In this document: one piece after another, positions 17,921 through 27,038 of the stretch
Numbering within the stretch: position 1 is the first letter of the stretch
How the letters are laid out: each line of letters opens with the position of its first letter
Assembly: GCF_000741765.1 (NCBI RefSeq)
Contig: NZ_JGZU01000003.1
Coordinates: 1-64,000, forward strand
Source of the DNA: Bifidobacterium tsurumiense
GTDB taxonomy: Bacteria; Actinomycetota; Actinomycetes; Actinomycetales; Bifidobacteriaceae
Direction: 5' to 3'
Length of the DNA: 64,000 nt
Translations under genes and position numbers: made by a program
Notes under the pieces: model-generated
The model's database searches: none
Told to the model about the DNA's origin: nothing
Seen by the model: only the letters and a program-made list of their open reading frames with translations

Positions 17921-18817
17921 ATGTCCAAGCCAATCGTTCTCTCACTCGGTGAATTGCTCTGGGATATGCTGCCTGGAGGCAAGCGTGCAGGTGGTGCGCC
18001 GGTGAACTTCATTTACCATTCAATGATGAACGGTACCGAGGGTTATGCCATTAGCGCTGTCGGCCAGGATGAACTGGGCGATGAACTGGCAGACGTGACC
18101 GAGAAAGCCGGCATCAAATCCATCATCCAGCGCAATGCATGGCCTACCGGTACTGTCGATGTCGCTTTGAAGAACGGCATTCCTGAATACACCATCGTCA
18201 AGAATGTGGCATGGGATCACATCCTGTTCACGCGTGAGCTCATCGAATTGGTGGAACGCGCCGACGCCGTGTGCTTCGGTACCTTGGGCCTGCGCTCCCC
18301 TGAATCGCATGACACCATCGTCGAACTGCTCAAACACACCATGCCGGGTGCCATGAAGTTCTTCGATATCAACATCCGCGGCGACCACTATTCCAAGGAG
18401 CTGATCGAGGAGCTGCTTCAGCAGGCCACCGTCTTCAAGCTCAATGACGCAGAACTGCTCCTGCTGCGTGATCTGTTCAACATCCGCGGCACTTCCGATG
18501 AGGTTGCATGCCGTTGGTTCATGGACAAGTTCAGCCTCGATTACGTGATCCTCACCGGCGGTTCAACCTTCAGCACCATCATTTCACGCTCGGGCGAGGC
18601 TTCCACCCTTTCCACTCCACATGTGGAGGTTGCCGATACTGTCGGCGCAGGAGATTCCTTCTCCGGAACCTTCACCGCGAAGATCCTCAATGGCGCAACA
18701 CTCTCCGAGGCACACCGTGCGGCCGTGAACACCGCCGCCTTCGTATGCACCAAGGATGGAGCATGGCCTACCTATCCAGAGGCCATGACTGACTATCTGT
18801 CTGAGGCCGGATTGTAA
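17921..18817 (+). CDS. PfkB-family sugar kinase, probable fructokinase
   Basis: This 298-residue kinase phosphorylates a sugar with ATP. It has the PfkB N-terminal GG region (GGAPVNFIYH) and the C-terminal signature DTVGAGDSFSGTF, whose Asp is the catalytic base, plus FKLNDAELLLL typical of fructokinases. GAGGAAAGG precedes the ATG. It follows the ROK gene by 70 bases and precedes an MFS sugar permease, an arrangement that suggests fructose or glucose uptake and phosphorylation. The exact sugar is not shown by sequence. Confidence 0.85.
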   Translation: MSKPIVLSLGELLWDMLPGGKRAGGAPVNFIYHSMMNGTEGYAISAVGQDELGDELADVTEKAGIKSIIQRNAWPTGTVDVALKNGIPEYTIVKNVAWDHILFTRELIELVERADAVCFGTLGLRSPESHDTIVELLKHTMPGAMKFFDINIRGDHYSKELIEELLQQATVFKLNDAELLLLRDLFNIRGTSDEVACRWFMDKFSLDYVILTGGSTFSTIISRSGEASTLSTPHVEVADTVGAGDSFSGTFTAKILNGATLSEAHRAAVNTAAFVCTKDGAWPTYPEAMTDYLSEAGL

Positions 18818-18843
18818 ATCCAAAGTCCCTCTCTCCTTCACAC

Positions 18844-18888
18844 AGGCGTGACAGGTGATTCAGCTGAGTGCTGAGACCTGTCACGCCT
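18844..18888 (+). terminator. Hairpin between sugar kinase and permease genes
   Basis: AGGCGTGACAGGT (18844-18856) and ACCTGTCACGCCT (18876-18888) form a perfect 13-bp stem. There is only a weak T tract, so it may be a terminator or an mRNA-stabilising/attenuating element between the two genes. Confidence 0.6.
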
Positions 18889-18970
18889 CTTGCATGTGTC
18901 AGCCACAATACTGCATAGACCAATTTCGATCTGCAACTTCTTATTCTCTTGTTACATAGAAGGGAACCTC

Positions 18971-20197
18971 ATGAGTAACGAAGCGAATTCTGCCACTCGC
19001 AGCGGTCTGAAAGCCCTTGCGCCTGTGATGGCAACATTCTTCGTCATGGGTTTTGTCGACCTAGTCGGCACTGCCACTAATTACGTTCAACCAGAATTCT
19101 CACTGAATGACTCTCAGGCGAATCTGTTCACCACCATGGTGTTCTTCTGGTTCCTGATCTTCTCGGTGCCGACTGGTGTCATGATGAACAAGATCGGCCG
19201 GCGCAAAACCGTGCTGCTCTCAGTCGTCGTCACTCTTGTCGCCATGCTTCTTCCTGTGATTGCATACACGGCAATCACCACCGCTTCAACGGCACGACTC
19301 GTGCTGATGATCATTTCATTCTCGCTTTTGGGCATCGGCAATACCTTGATGCAGGTTTCCCTGAACCCTCTGCTCACCGTGTTTGTTGGCAAGGATAAGC
19401 TGGCATCGACCTTGACGACAGGTCAGTTCGTCAAGGCGTTTGCATCCTTCTTCGCACCTCTTATCGCTGCTTGGGGAGCAAGCCGCTTCGGTCAATGGTG
19501 GGTTTTGTACGCCATTTACTTGGTCATCGGCATTGTTATCGGCATCGCCCTGGCATTCGACAAGATCGAAGAGCCGGAACCCGATGCGGGCAAAACCACC
19601 ATTATCAACTGCTTCAAACTATTGAAGGATCGCGTCATTCTGCTGTGCTTCCTTGGCATTGTGGCCCATGTGGGTATTGATGTCGGCGTGAACGCACAGG
19701 CACCGCGCATTCTTATGGAACATACCGGTCTGTCACTGGCAGTGGCCAGCGGTGCGACCTCGGTGTATTTCGCATTCCGTACCATCGGCTGCTTCGTCGG
19801 AGGACTCGTGCTTCACCGTATCAGCAATAAGCTTGCCTTGCGCATATGCGGCATCATCATGGTGCTGGCAGCAGCCTTCTTCACGATCTTCTCGTTGATT
19901 CCGAACAACCCACCGCAATGGCTGTTCTACACGGCAGTGGCGCTTATCGGTTTTGGCAATTCGAATGCTTTCTCATTGTTCCTTTCCCATGGACTTTTGG
20001 ATCAGCCGCAGCATCAAAACGAGGTTTCCGGATTGATGATGATGGGCCTGATCGGTGGCGCCATCTTCCCGCCTCTGATGGGCGCAGCCGCAGATGCCAT
20101 CGGACAATTCGGTGGCGTTCTGGTAATGGCCGTCGGTGCAGTCTACGTCTGCGTTGTCGCTTTGGCCTACAACACCTTGTTGGAGAAAAAGCACTAG
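18971..20197 (+). CDS. MFS sugar permease (FHS / FucP-GluP-like)
   Basis: A 408-residue integral membrane protein with about 12 hydrophobic segments and the MFS loop MNKIGRRKTV after TM2. The general look (SLNPLLTVFVGKDKLASTLTTGQFVKAFASF, GNSNAFSLFLSHGLL) fits the fucose/glucose-galactose:H+ symporter family. ATG 18971 has AGAAGGG upstream; an earlier in-frame ATG lacks one. Its position after the kinase suggests import of the kinase's substrate. It ends at a strong terminator. Confidence 0.85.
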   Translation: MSNEANSATRSGLKALAPVMATFFVMGFVDLVGTATNYVQPEFSLNDSQANLFTTMVFFWFLIFSVPTGVMMNKIGRRKTVLLSVVVTLVAMLLPVIAYTAITTASTARLVLMIISFSLLGIGNTLMQVSLNPLLTVFVGKDKLASTLTTGQFVKAFASFFAPLIAAWGASRFGQWWVLYAIYLVIGIVIGIALAFDKIEEPEPDAGKTTIINCFKLLKDRVILLCFLGIVAHVGIDVGVNAQAPRILMEHTGLSLAVASGATSVYFAFRTIGCFVGGLVLHRISNKLALRICGIIMVLAAAFFTIFSLIPNNPPQWLFYTAVALIGFGNSNAFSLFLSHGLLDQPQHQNEVSGLMMMGLIGGAIFPPLMGAAADAIGQFGGVLVMAVGAVYVCVVALAYNTLLEKKH

Positions 20198-20224
20198 TTT
20201 CATTTGCATAATGAAGAACTGATC

Positions 20225-20248
20225 GGGCGGGCTTGAACCCGCCCTTTT
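20225..20248 (+). terminator. Rho-independent terminator after the MFS permease
   Basis: GGGCGGG-CTTGAA-CCCGCCC followed by TTTT. Confidence 0.92.
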
Positions 20249-20452
20249 GCAAAAGCAATCAGGAAATCGACACAAGTGAACGACCCAGGAGCCGACACAA
20301 GGTAATCCCAAGCCGAGGTACACCATATGGACGCCAAAACCTCTTTGGGCTACCTCGATGTAGGATGAGTCGAGCATCACAAGCCTTGATCGCCGACGCA
20401 TGTCAGCCTGGTCAAGGCAGGGACTTCATGTGAAACGAGGAGAGGTACACGC

Positions 20453-21931
20453 ATGTCCACACAGGACTCGTCGTCAGTAGCCGCATCATCGACTGGTGAT
20501 AACAATCTCAAAAGAACACTTGCATCACGACATCTGACGATGATTTCCATAGGCGGAGCCATCGGAACCGGACTATTCGTCGCATCCGGTGAATCAATCT
20601 CCACCGCAGGCCCAGGCGGCGCCTTAATCGCATACACGCTTATTGGCTTCATGGTGTACCTGCTCATGCAGTCATTGGGTGAGATGGCCACATACATGCC
20701 GGTTGCCGGCTCCTTCGGCGAATACGGCACGCGCTTCATAAGCCCAAGCTTTGGATTCGCGGTCGGCTGGAATTATTGGTACAACTGGGCCATCACCGTT
20801 GCAGCCGAATTGAGTGCCGCGGCATTGGTGATGAAATACTGGTTCCCGGACTATCCAGGCTGGATCTGGTCCGCACTGTTTTTGGTCATTCTTATCGTGA
20901 TGAATGCCTTGTCGGCACGAGCATACGGAGAAGGCGAATTCTGGTTCGCCATTATCAAGGTCGCCACGGTTATCGTATTCCTTGTGCTTGGCGTGCTCAC
21001 AATCCTTGGCATTATCGGCGGCACCTCCCCCGGTTTTAAGAATTGGACCACCGGCGACGCACCCTTTGTAGGCGGCGGCATGGGCATTTTGGCCATTTTC
21101 ATGGTGGCCGGCTTCAGCTTCCAAGGCACCGAGATAGTTGGCGTTACCGCCGGCGAGGCAGATAATCCTTCAGTAACTGTCCCCCACGCAATTCGCACTA
21201 TCTTCTGGCGTATTCTGCTCTTCTATATCGGCACCATCGCCGTTATCGGATTCCTGATCCCCTACACCGATCCGAATCTGCTCAACTCGGATGTTGTCAA
21301 TATCTCGATTTCCCCATTCACCTTGGTATTTGAGCGCGCCGGCATCGCCGCTGCAGCTTCGGTTATGAATGCAGTCATCCTGACCTCGATTCTCTCCGCC
21401 GGTAATTCCGGCTTGTATTCCTCCACTCGCATGTTGTATGCGATGGCTCATAACGGCAGCGCCCCGTCCTTCCTCGGTCGTACCAGCAAGCATGGCGTGC
21501 CAGTGAATGCATTGGCAGTAACCGCTTTGGTGGGAGCTGCCTGCTTTATCTCATCCTTGATCGGCGACGGTGCCGCCTACACCTGGCTGGTCAATGCTTC
21601 GGGATGCGCGGGATTCATCACCTGGATGGGCATCGCCTGGTCGCATATCAAGTTCAGGCAGGCCCTGAAAGCGCAGCATTTCCCCCTTGAAAAGCTGCCC
21701 TACCGTGCGCATTTGTATCCAATCGGCCCGATTATCGCCCTGATCATGTGCACTGTGGTGATTATTGGACAGAATGTTGAAGCACTGATGGGCCACGAAG
21801 ATATGACCGCGCTGCTCTCAAGCTATATCGGCATTCCGCTCTTCTTCGCCATATGGATCATCCATAAGCTAGTCACCAAGCTTCCTAAGGTGAATCCTGC
21901 CGAGGCGGACCTCTCCGTTCCTGAGCAGTGA
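20453..21931 (+). CDS. lysP: Amino-acid permease, LysP-like (APC superfamily)
   Basis: The 492-residue protein has about 12 transmembrane segments and the APC N-terminal motif ISIGGAIGTGLFVASG. Stretches such as GWNYWYNWAITVAAEL, WTTGDAPFVGGG, FSFQGTEIVGVTAGE and VMNAVILTSILSAGNSGLY closely follow E. coli LysP as I remember it, so lysine (or ornithine) import is the best guess. That would fit a Lys/Orn peptidoglycan. GAGGAGAGG precedes ATG 20453. I looked for a lysine riboswitch in the 200-base leader and saw none. Confidence 0.85.
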   Translation: MSTQDSSSVAASSTGDNNLKRTLASRHLTMISIGGAIGTGLFVASGESISTAGPGGALIAYTLIGFMVYLLMQSLGEMATYMPVAGSFGEYGTRFISPSFGFAVGWNYWYNWAITVAAELSAAALVMKYWFPDYPGWIWSALFLVILIVMNALSARAYGEGEFWFAIIKVATVIVFLVLGVLTILGIIGGTSPGFKNWTTGDAPFVGGGMGILAIFMVAGFSFQGTEIVGVTAGEADNPSVTVPHAIRTIFWRILLFYIGTIAVIGFLIPYTDPNLLNSDVVNISISPFTLVFERAGIAAAASVMNAVILTSILSAGNSGLYSSTRMLYAMAHNGSAPSFLGRTSKHGVPVNALAVTALVGAACFISSLIGDGAAYTWLVNASGCAGFITWMGIAWSHIKFRQALKAQHFPLEKLPYRAHLYPIGPIIALIMCTVVIIGQNVEALMGHEDMTALLSSYIGIPLFFAIWIIHKLVTKLPKVNPAEADLSVPEQ

Positions 21932-21954
21932 TAACTGCGGATTACTGACAAGTA

Positions 21955-21983
21955 CGGGATGTTGGCGCGAAGCCGGCATCCCG
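21955..21983. terminator. Hairpin between lysP and dtd
   Basis: CGGGATGTTGGC (21955-21966) pairs with GCCGGCATCCCG (21972-21983) around GCGAA, using G-T pairs. It lies between convergent genes; there is no T tract. Confidence 0.6.
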
Positions 21984-22026
21984 CACTGTTCTATGCTCGC
22001 GTGGTGTACGGATTATCAAGCCTTGC

Positions 22027-22515
22027 TCAGTGTTTGCTCGGCATGGCAACCTCAGTATCGACGCTTATGGTCACAGGTCCGTCATTGACCAGAGAGATTT
22101 GCATATGCGCTCCGAATCGCCCTTCTCGCACATTGATGCCTTCGGCTCGTATGGCAGCATTCAATCGATTCCATATGGCTTGTGCATGATCGGGAGCGCC
22201 AGCCGCTATGAAACTCGGACGGTTTCCTTTATGTATATCTGCGAATAGCGTGAACTGCGATATCGATAAGATCGAGCCTTTGATGTCTTGTATGGATCGG
22301 TTCATTTTGCCATCAGCGTCTTCAAATATGCGCATATTGGCGATTTTTCTCACCGCCCATGCTATTTCCTCATCCCCATCCTCATCGGTAACGCCGACGA
22401 GCAGAACAAGTCCTTCATCAATGCTTTGCTCTTGAAATGATAGATCGAGTTGTCCGCTTTCCTCGTCCATAACGGTGACACTGGCTCGGCTGACCCTTTG
22501 CAATACGATTCTCAT
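22027..22515 (-). CDS. dtd: D-aminoacyl-tRNA deacylase
   Basis: The 162-residue protein hydrolyses D-amino acids mischarged onto tRNA. It starts [13 protein letters not shown] and carries the two family motifs [10 protein letters not shown] (near residue 92) and the Gly-Pro loop in [11 protein letters not shown] near the C-terminus. I chose ATG 22515 because it gives the family N-terminus; the longer open frame upstream has no homology. Such an enzyme is apt in a cell making D-Asp and D-Ala for its wall. Confidence 0.95.
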   Translation of the reverse strand: MRIVLQRVSRASVTVMDEESGQLDLSFQEQSIDEGLVLLVGVTDEDGDEEIAWAVRKIANMRIFEDADGKMNRSIQDIKGSILSISQFTLFADIHKGNRPSFIAAGAPDHAQAIWNRLNAAIRAEGINVREGRFGAHMQISLVNDGPVTISVDTEVAMPSKH

Positions 22516-22773
22516 ACATTCCAGAGTAACGGCAGCAAAGGAGTTACACAGTGGTACACAGGTGCTCATTATCGGATCGTTCAGGATTGCGGTTGAGGCG
22601 TCGCTTTCGGCGATTTTGCGAGGTCGTTGATTACATGACTTGCGGCGCGAGTGAGACTTACCGCACAAAACGTCATGCGTGAGCGGTTGTTGACTCAGAG
22701 CGAAGTTGTATTAAGCGAGGTGTTGAGGTATTCTGAAGTGTCCGGTTCAATCCGGGATTGATAATTGAACATT

Positions 22774-23170
22774 GGGGCTGATCGGTTTCGACGGTGATCT
22801 GTTCGTCACAGGGAAGCGTGCCGAGAACGCGGAGTCCGCTCGTGGATGTCCTCCGCAAAAGAATAAGTGCTAAATCTAACCGCACTGAGTTCGCTCTCGC
22901 TGCCTGAGCTTCGCGCCAGGATTAACCAGTGAGCAGCCGCTCCGTTCACTCTCCCTCGTCTTTGGGGAGATGCTGAGCGTCGTTAAGAAGACTTGCTTGG
23001 ATCATTGGACCGCAGGGTGATTCAGGGACTTTAACTGTAGATATGCTCGCCATCGGTCGTCTGCGGCACAGATGGGGGCAGAAAAACCGCCGTACGGCCA
23101 GCAGACTACGCACGTAGAAGACTGAGAGTACGGTCACCGGACCGGGGTTCAATTCCCCGCAGCTCCACCA
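22774..23170 (+). ncRNA. ssrA: Transfer-messenger RNA (tmRNA)
   Basis: The 5' end GGGGCTGATCGGTTTCGACG and the 3' end with a tRNA-like T arm (GGGGTTCAATTCCCC) and CCA at 23168-23170 identify tmRNA. The tag frame runs from GCT at 22869 to TGA at 22907 and reads AKSNRTEFALAA, which I recall as the bifidobacterial tag. It rescues stalled ribosomes with SmpB and marks the peptide for proteolysis. A strong terminator follows. Confidence 0.97.
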
Positions 23171-23174
23171 ATGA

Positions 23175-23218
23175 AAAGGTGTCGAACTTACGCTCGAGAG
23201 TGTAGGTTCGACACCTTT
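23175..23218 (+). terminator. Terminator of ssrA
   Basis: AAAGGTGTCGAAC (23175-23187) and GTTCGACACCTTT (23206-23218) form a perfect 13-bp stem that ends in a T run. Confidence 0.85.
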
Positions 23219-23258
23219 CTGTTTGCTATCGTTACCTGATCTTTCATTCACCAACTGA

Positions 23259-23582
23259 TCAATGGCTCGCGTCAATGAGATGCAAACCGACAATGCAACC
23301 GATAAGGACTGCGACCAAAACTATTTTGATCAGTGATGCTGACTCAGATCCAGAAATAATCGACCATGCAACGGTGACGACAGCGCCGGTTCCGGCCCAA
23401 GCCGCATAAGCGGTACCAACAGGTATTTCTTTCATGGCTATCATCAAGCCGCCAAGCGAAACAATTGACCCGCCAATAAAGAAGAGAAGGTCAAGCCATT
23501 GGAATTTCTCGGCCATACGCGAGAGAGCGCTCGCCCACACGGTTTCGAACATTCCAGACACAACAAGTATGAGCCACGACAT
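23259..23582 (-). CDS. gdx: SMR-family exporter, SugE/Gdx-like (probable guanidinium exporter)
   Basis: The 107-residue protein has four hydrophobic segments and the membrane-embedded Glu essential for proton-coupled export (SGMFETVWA, near residue 14). IPVGTAYAAWAGTGAV fits the SugE/Gdx branch rather than the multidrug EmrE branch. ATG 23582 (or the adjacent ATG 23585) is preceded by GGAAGGGG. The leader contains a two-hairpin ACGR motif matching the guanidine-II riboswitch (listed separately), which independently points to guanidinium as substrate. It converges with ssrA. Confidence 0.88.
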   Translation of the reverse strand: MSWLILVVSGMFETVWASALSRMAEKFQWLDLLFFIGGSIVSLGGLMIAMKEIPVGTAYAAWAGTGAVVTVAWSIISGSESASLIKIVLVAVLIGCIVGLHLIDASH

Positions 23583-23596
23583 CATCGGCCCCTTCC

Positions 23597-23643
23597 ATGT
23601 GAGGCCGTCCCCATTCGATACAACCAGCAGGTCGTCCAGCTGG
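23597..23643 (-). promoter_or_regulatory. Probable guanidine-II (mini-ykkC) riboswitch
   Basis: On the minus strand two short hairpins lie just before the SMR gene. The first (23643-23624) is CCAGCTGG-ACGA-CCTGCTGG, the second (23614-23597) ATGGGG-ACGG-CCTCACAT. Both loops match the family's ACGR, the linker is 9 bases, and the ribosome site GGAAGGGG follows the second hairpin directly. This is the architecture known for mini-ykkC RNAs, which sense guanidinium and free the ribosome site. Identification is by eye. Confidence 0.75.
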
Positions 23644-23658
23644 CGGGGCAAGTTCAGG

Positions 23659-23691
23659 GCAATACCAGCACATCTTCCTATTTGGTATTGC
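23659..23691 (-). repeat. Inverted repeat upstream of the riboswitch
   Basis: GCAATACC and GGTATTGC, 8 bp each, are separated by 17 bases and lie about 16 bases 5' of the first riboswitch hairpin. This could be a leader hairpin or an operator. Confidence 0.4.
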
Positions 23692-24117
23692 TCGCCCAAA
23701 TTCCATATGTCATCAGACGAAGTGATTCAGCAAGATGAATCAGCGCCGTCCGACAATTCACCCTATCAAAAACGCATTCCTCGCGTCAATCCAACCTATG
23801 GTGGTTTATGTCATTCCAAGTCCAACGCATCTGTCTAGACTAGTACGGTGACTGCCGGCCCAGCACTGGCACTGTCGGGCTATGCATGCATTTTGCAGTG
23901 ATGCTGTCATTAAATATCAAGAGCCAGTGCATGTACATCGGATGATTGAATGGTTAGTCGCTCTGCAGCGCAAAACATCTGCTCATGACTACTTTGTTGT
24001 AAAACCTAAAAATGGTATGCCACCAGAAACTGCGTCTTACGCATATTCACTATCACATATCAACAGCGCTTAATAGAATTCTCATAGACCACAGTTGCAA
24101 CAAGACAGTTATCTGGA
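23692..24117. other. Gene-free interval between the SMR leader and ftsQ
   Basis: No credible gene is visible. The part after 23880 is AT-richer than its surroundings and contains one unconvincing 63-codon open frame on the plus strand. The SMR promoter should lie near 23700-23760. Confidence 0.4.
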
Positions 24118-25389
24118 CTACTTAATAATCGGTCGATAAGGCGCAGACACATCCACCTGATGCTTGTCACCGATCTTCGTGGGATCATTGATGATCTTGT
24201 CCACAACAGCCATTTTGAGCTTCAGCTCAGAGGAATCACCCCACACGATAATGCGGTCTCCCCCATTGAGTTCCGTGGTGATCGAATCCTGCGTCTGCGC
24301 CTTGACGGCCGTGACAGAGCTACGCATCGATTCAGGCAATGCGCTCAAAATCTTCAGAGCTTCTTTTACCGCCCTGTTCTGCAATCCGCTATCAACGCTT
24401 TCGACCTCGATAACCGGAATGCCCTCGGCCGACGCACCGTTCACTGAATTGAGCACTCTGGCCTGTGAATCAACTGCAGTAAGCGCACTATCCCCAACCT
24501 TCAGCATGGCTGCCGGTTTTTGGGCGGTTACCGTCACTTCCATTCCCTGAGGGAATTTCCTTTTGGCTTCTGCCTGCGTTACACCAGGAATGTCTTTCAG
24601 CTTGGTTGTCACATCATTCGTCGATACCACAAGCAATGACTTTCCCGCCTGTTGCTGGGCTATATCACGTATCTGCTGCTCACTCACCCACTCGTTGGCA
24701 CCGCTTATGGAAATATTGGCAGCCTCAAGCCGCAAAACCGGCGAGAAAAACAGCAACCAAACAAGACCTATCACCACACCGAGCGAAACCACGGTGATGG
24801 CAACATGTGAAACGATAGAGCGCAGACCAGCCTTGCGTTTTTCTTTGAGCCTTGCATTGAAATCAACCACTTTGGGGCGTGACATAATGCCCAGCGCCCC
24901 TGTGGTCTCTTGCAAGGTGCGATCAAGCACATCGTCATCTGCGAGCTTTCGCGCATCTACGAATGCTCCTGAAGTCGCTTTCGCGGCATCAGTCTGCATT
25001 CCGGACACTGAGCGTGGTTGACGCTCCTCATGCGAGTCGTGCTTCCTTCTGAATTTGAACAGACCCCGTCCTGAAGACTTGGCGTTCCCGACCTCTTTCG
25101 ATAAGGTGTTTCCATCATGCCGTGCTGCGCCGGATCGTTGCGAACTCTCGACAAAGGAGGACTTCCTGTTTATCGCTTGGACTCCCGCTCCTGCCGAGCG
25201 CCTTGCGGATGCTGAGCGTGAGGGCATGCCCTGTTCATGAGTATCTTGTCGACGCGACCTGGCCTTTCTGGGATGAGCCGACCCGGTCGCTTTACTCGCC
25301 TGTCCAGCAGAATTTGAGGATGCAGATCTTCCCCGAGAAGATTTCGCGTTCCCGGATTGAGACGCCCCGCTGACTATTCTGCGTCCCAT
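24118..25389 (-). CDS. ftsQ: Cell division protein FtsQ/DivIB
   Basis: A bitopic division protein of 423 residues. A long, basic, Ser/Arg-rich cytoplasmic region (about 1-185) is followed by one membrane segment (about 191-214) and an extracellular POTRA plus beta domain (ISGANEWVSEQQIRDI, then KFPQGMEVTVTAQKPAA). It links FtsL/FtsB to the divisome. The N-terminal tail is much longer than in E. coli FtsQ; ftsW here has a similar tail. Its ATG overlaps the murC stop (ATGA). It is the last gene of the dcw cluster. Confidence 0.93.
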   Translation of the reverse strand: MGRRIVSGASQSGNAKSSRGRSASSNSAGQASKATGSAHPRKARSRRQDTHEQGMPSRSASARRSAGAGVQAINRKSSFVESSQRSGAARHDGNTLSKEVGNAKSSGRGLFKFRRKHDSHEERQPRSVSGMQTDAAKATSGAFVDARKLADDDVLDRTLQETTGALGIMSRPKVVDFNARLKEKRKAGLRSIVSHVAITVVSLGVVIGLVWLLFFSPVLRLEAANISISGANEWVSEQQIRDIAQQQAGKSLLVVSTNDVTTKLKDIPGVTQAEAKRKFPQGMEVTVTAQKPAAMLKVGDSALTAVDSQARVLNSVNGASAEGIPVIEVESVDSGLQNRAVKEALKILSALPESMRSSVTAVKAQTQDSITTELNGGDRIIVWGDSSELKLKMAVVDKIINDPTKIGDKHQVDVSAPYRPIIK

Positions 25390-26966
25390 CAGTGTCCGCT
25401 GCTTTCGCGAGCCTGCAAGGCATGAACCACAACCGGCCCCATATCGGTAATATCACCGGCACCAACGGTGAAGACAACATCACCGCTCCGTACACGCAAA
25501 GCCACCATCTGAGCCGCAACCTGCATGTCTGCAACCGCGGAAATCCAATTATCCGAAGGCTTCATTCCTTGAGCCTCATCAACTATGCTCTGTGCCCCCA
25601 CACCAGGGAAATCCTCCTGCTTCTCTCGCGCTGGATACACGCCCGTTACGATGACATCATCGGCCAATGAAAGCGCCTGAGCGAATTCATGCGCAAAGAA
25701 CTTGGTACGTGAGAACAGATGAGGTTGGAATAGCACATGCAATCTCGCCTGCGGATAGCGGCGACGTGCGGCTTGCAATAACGCTTCGATCTCCGTGGGA
25801 TGATGGGCATAATCATCAACCACCTGCACGCCATCTGCCTGACCGCGCAGCTGGAAACGACGCGATGCACCGAGAAAACCGGCAGCGGCTGCGCTAGCTT
25901 GCTCAATGCCCATACCCAACAGATGTGCTGCCACAATAGCCGCGGTTGCATTACGGGCATTGTGGATTCCTGGGATGCGAAGCTGGACAGGCACCTCGAT
26001 TCCATCCTGCGCCTGGCTCAACTCAGACGGCCAAATAAGCGTAAACCGTTCTGCCCCATCCTGTTCATGCTCGCTTTCGTGCACGATCTGCACCAATGCC
26101 GCTTCATGCAAATCACCAAGCTCTTCAGCGCTGCGCGTGGAATAAACTATGGTATGTTCCAGCACCTGTGCATCAAGAGCGTTGAGAACCTGTAACGCGC
26201 CTTCGTCATCACCGCAGATCACGACATACCGCTTGGCATGCCCTGCGTGACGGACGAATGCTGCTCGATAGCGTTCCGCCGTGCCGTAATGGTCAAGATG
26301 GTCGGCCTCAACATTGGTAATAACCACAATGTCCGGATGATATTTATCAAAGCTTCCGTCTGATTCATCGGCTTCGGCCACAAATGCCGATCCTGAGCCA
26401 GCATGGCCGCCATCCAAAGTCCCGCCATCCGAACTTTGGATTGAACCACCTATTGCATAACTCGGATCAGCCAACGAGCCTTGCCCTTGGAGCAAAATAT
26501 GTGCCAATAGCGAGCTCGTCGTCGTTTTGCCATGGGCTCCGGCCACAGTCACCGAATGCTTGGTTTGCATAATCAGAGAGAGAATATCGCTGCGATGCAC
26601 AATCTGCGAACCTTGACGGACGGCCTCAACGATTTCCGGATTGTCAGCGCGCACCGCACTGGAATACACCACAGTCTTGGCTCCATGAACATGGGAGGCA
26701 TCGTGGCCGATACTCACCGTAATGCCAAGGCTTTGCAAGCGCTGTGTTTTGGCATTGCTGCTCCGATCTGAACCGCTGACTTCAACGCCTTGCTCATGCA
26801 ATATCTCAGCCAGAACACTCATACCTGCACCGCCGATGCCTATGAAATGAGTATGTCCCAGATCTTGAATACCCTGCGACGAGCCGAAAGCCGCCTTGGT
26901 TGGATCAAGCTTGATTGATTCCGCATTGCTCGTGATTTCAGACAAAACCGTAACACTCCCTTGCAC
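25389..26966 (-). CDS. murC: UDP-N-acetylmuramate-L-alanine ligase
   Basis: The 525-residue ligase adds L-Ala to UDP-MurNAc. Motifs are HFIGIGGAGMSVLAEIL, the ATP loop VAGAHGKTTTSSLL, EADESDGSF, HHPTEIEALL and FQPHLFSRTK. The first start in frame is GTG 26966 without a clear ribosome site; TTG 26945, eleven bases after AAGGGAG, is an alternative that would drop seven residues. It follows murG and overlaps ftsQ. Confidence 0.96.
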   Translation of the reverse strand: MQGSVTVLSEITSNAESIKLDPTKAAFGSSQGIQDLGHTHFIGIGGAGMSVLAEILHEQGVEVSGSDRSSNAKTQRLQSLGITVSIGHDASHVHGAKTVVYSSAVRADNPEIVEAVRQGSQIVHRSDILSLIMQTKHSVTVAGAHGKTTTSSLLAHILLQGQGSLADPSYAIGGSIQSSDGGTLDGGHAGSGSAFVAEADESDGSFDKYHPDIVVITNVEADHLDHYGTAERYRAAFVRHAGHAKRYVVICGDDEGALQVLNALDAQVLEHTIVYSTRSAEELGDLHEAALVQIVHESEHEQDGAERFTLIWPSELSQAQDGIEVPVQLRIPGIHNARNATAAIVAAHLLGMGIEQASAAAAGFLGASRRFQLRGQADGVQVVDDYAHHPTEIEALLQAARRRYPQARLHVLFQPHLFSRTKFFAHEFAQALSLADDVIVTGVYPAREKQEDFPGVGAQSIVDEAQGMKPSDNWISAVADMQVAAQMVALRVRSGDVVFTVGAGDITDMGPVVVHALQARESSGH

Positions 26967-27038
26967 AGTATTCAGACTTCCACCATTATGGCGTATGGAC
27001 TTGGTCTAAAAGTCACGCCATATGCGATGTGCACACTA

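Noticed and set aside
20249-20452. Lysine riboswitch before lysP
   Set aside because: I looked for the L-box conserved blocks and the large five-helix junction and could not find them.
22681-22773. ssrA promoter
   Set aside because: TTGACT at 22690 and GATAAT at 22760 are attractive separately but are not at a workable spacing from each other, so I did not call a promoter.
23882-24073. 63-codon plus-strand frame
   Set aside because: No ribosome site, no recognisable features, low-complexity intergenic region.
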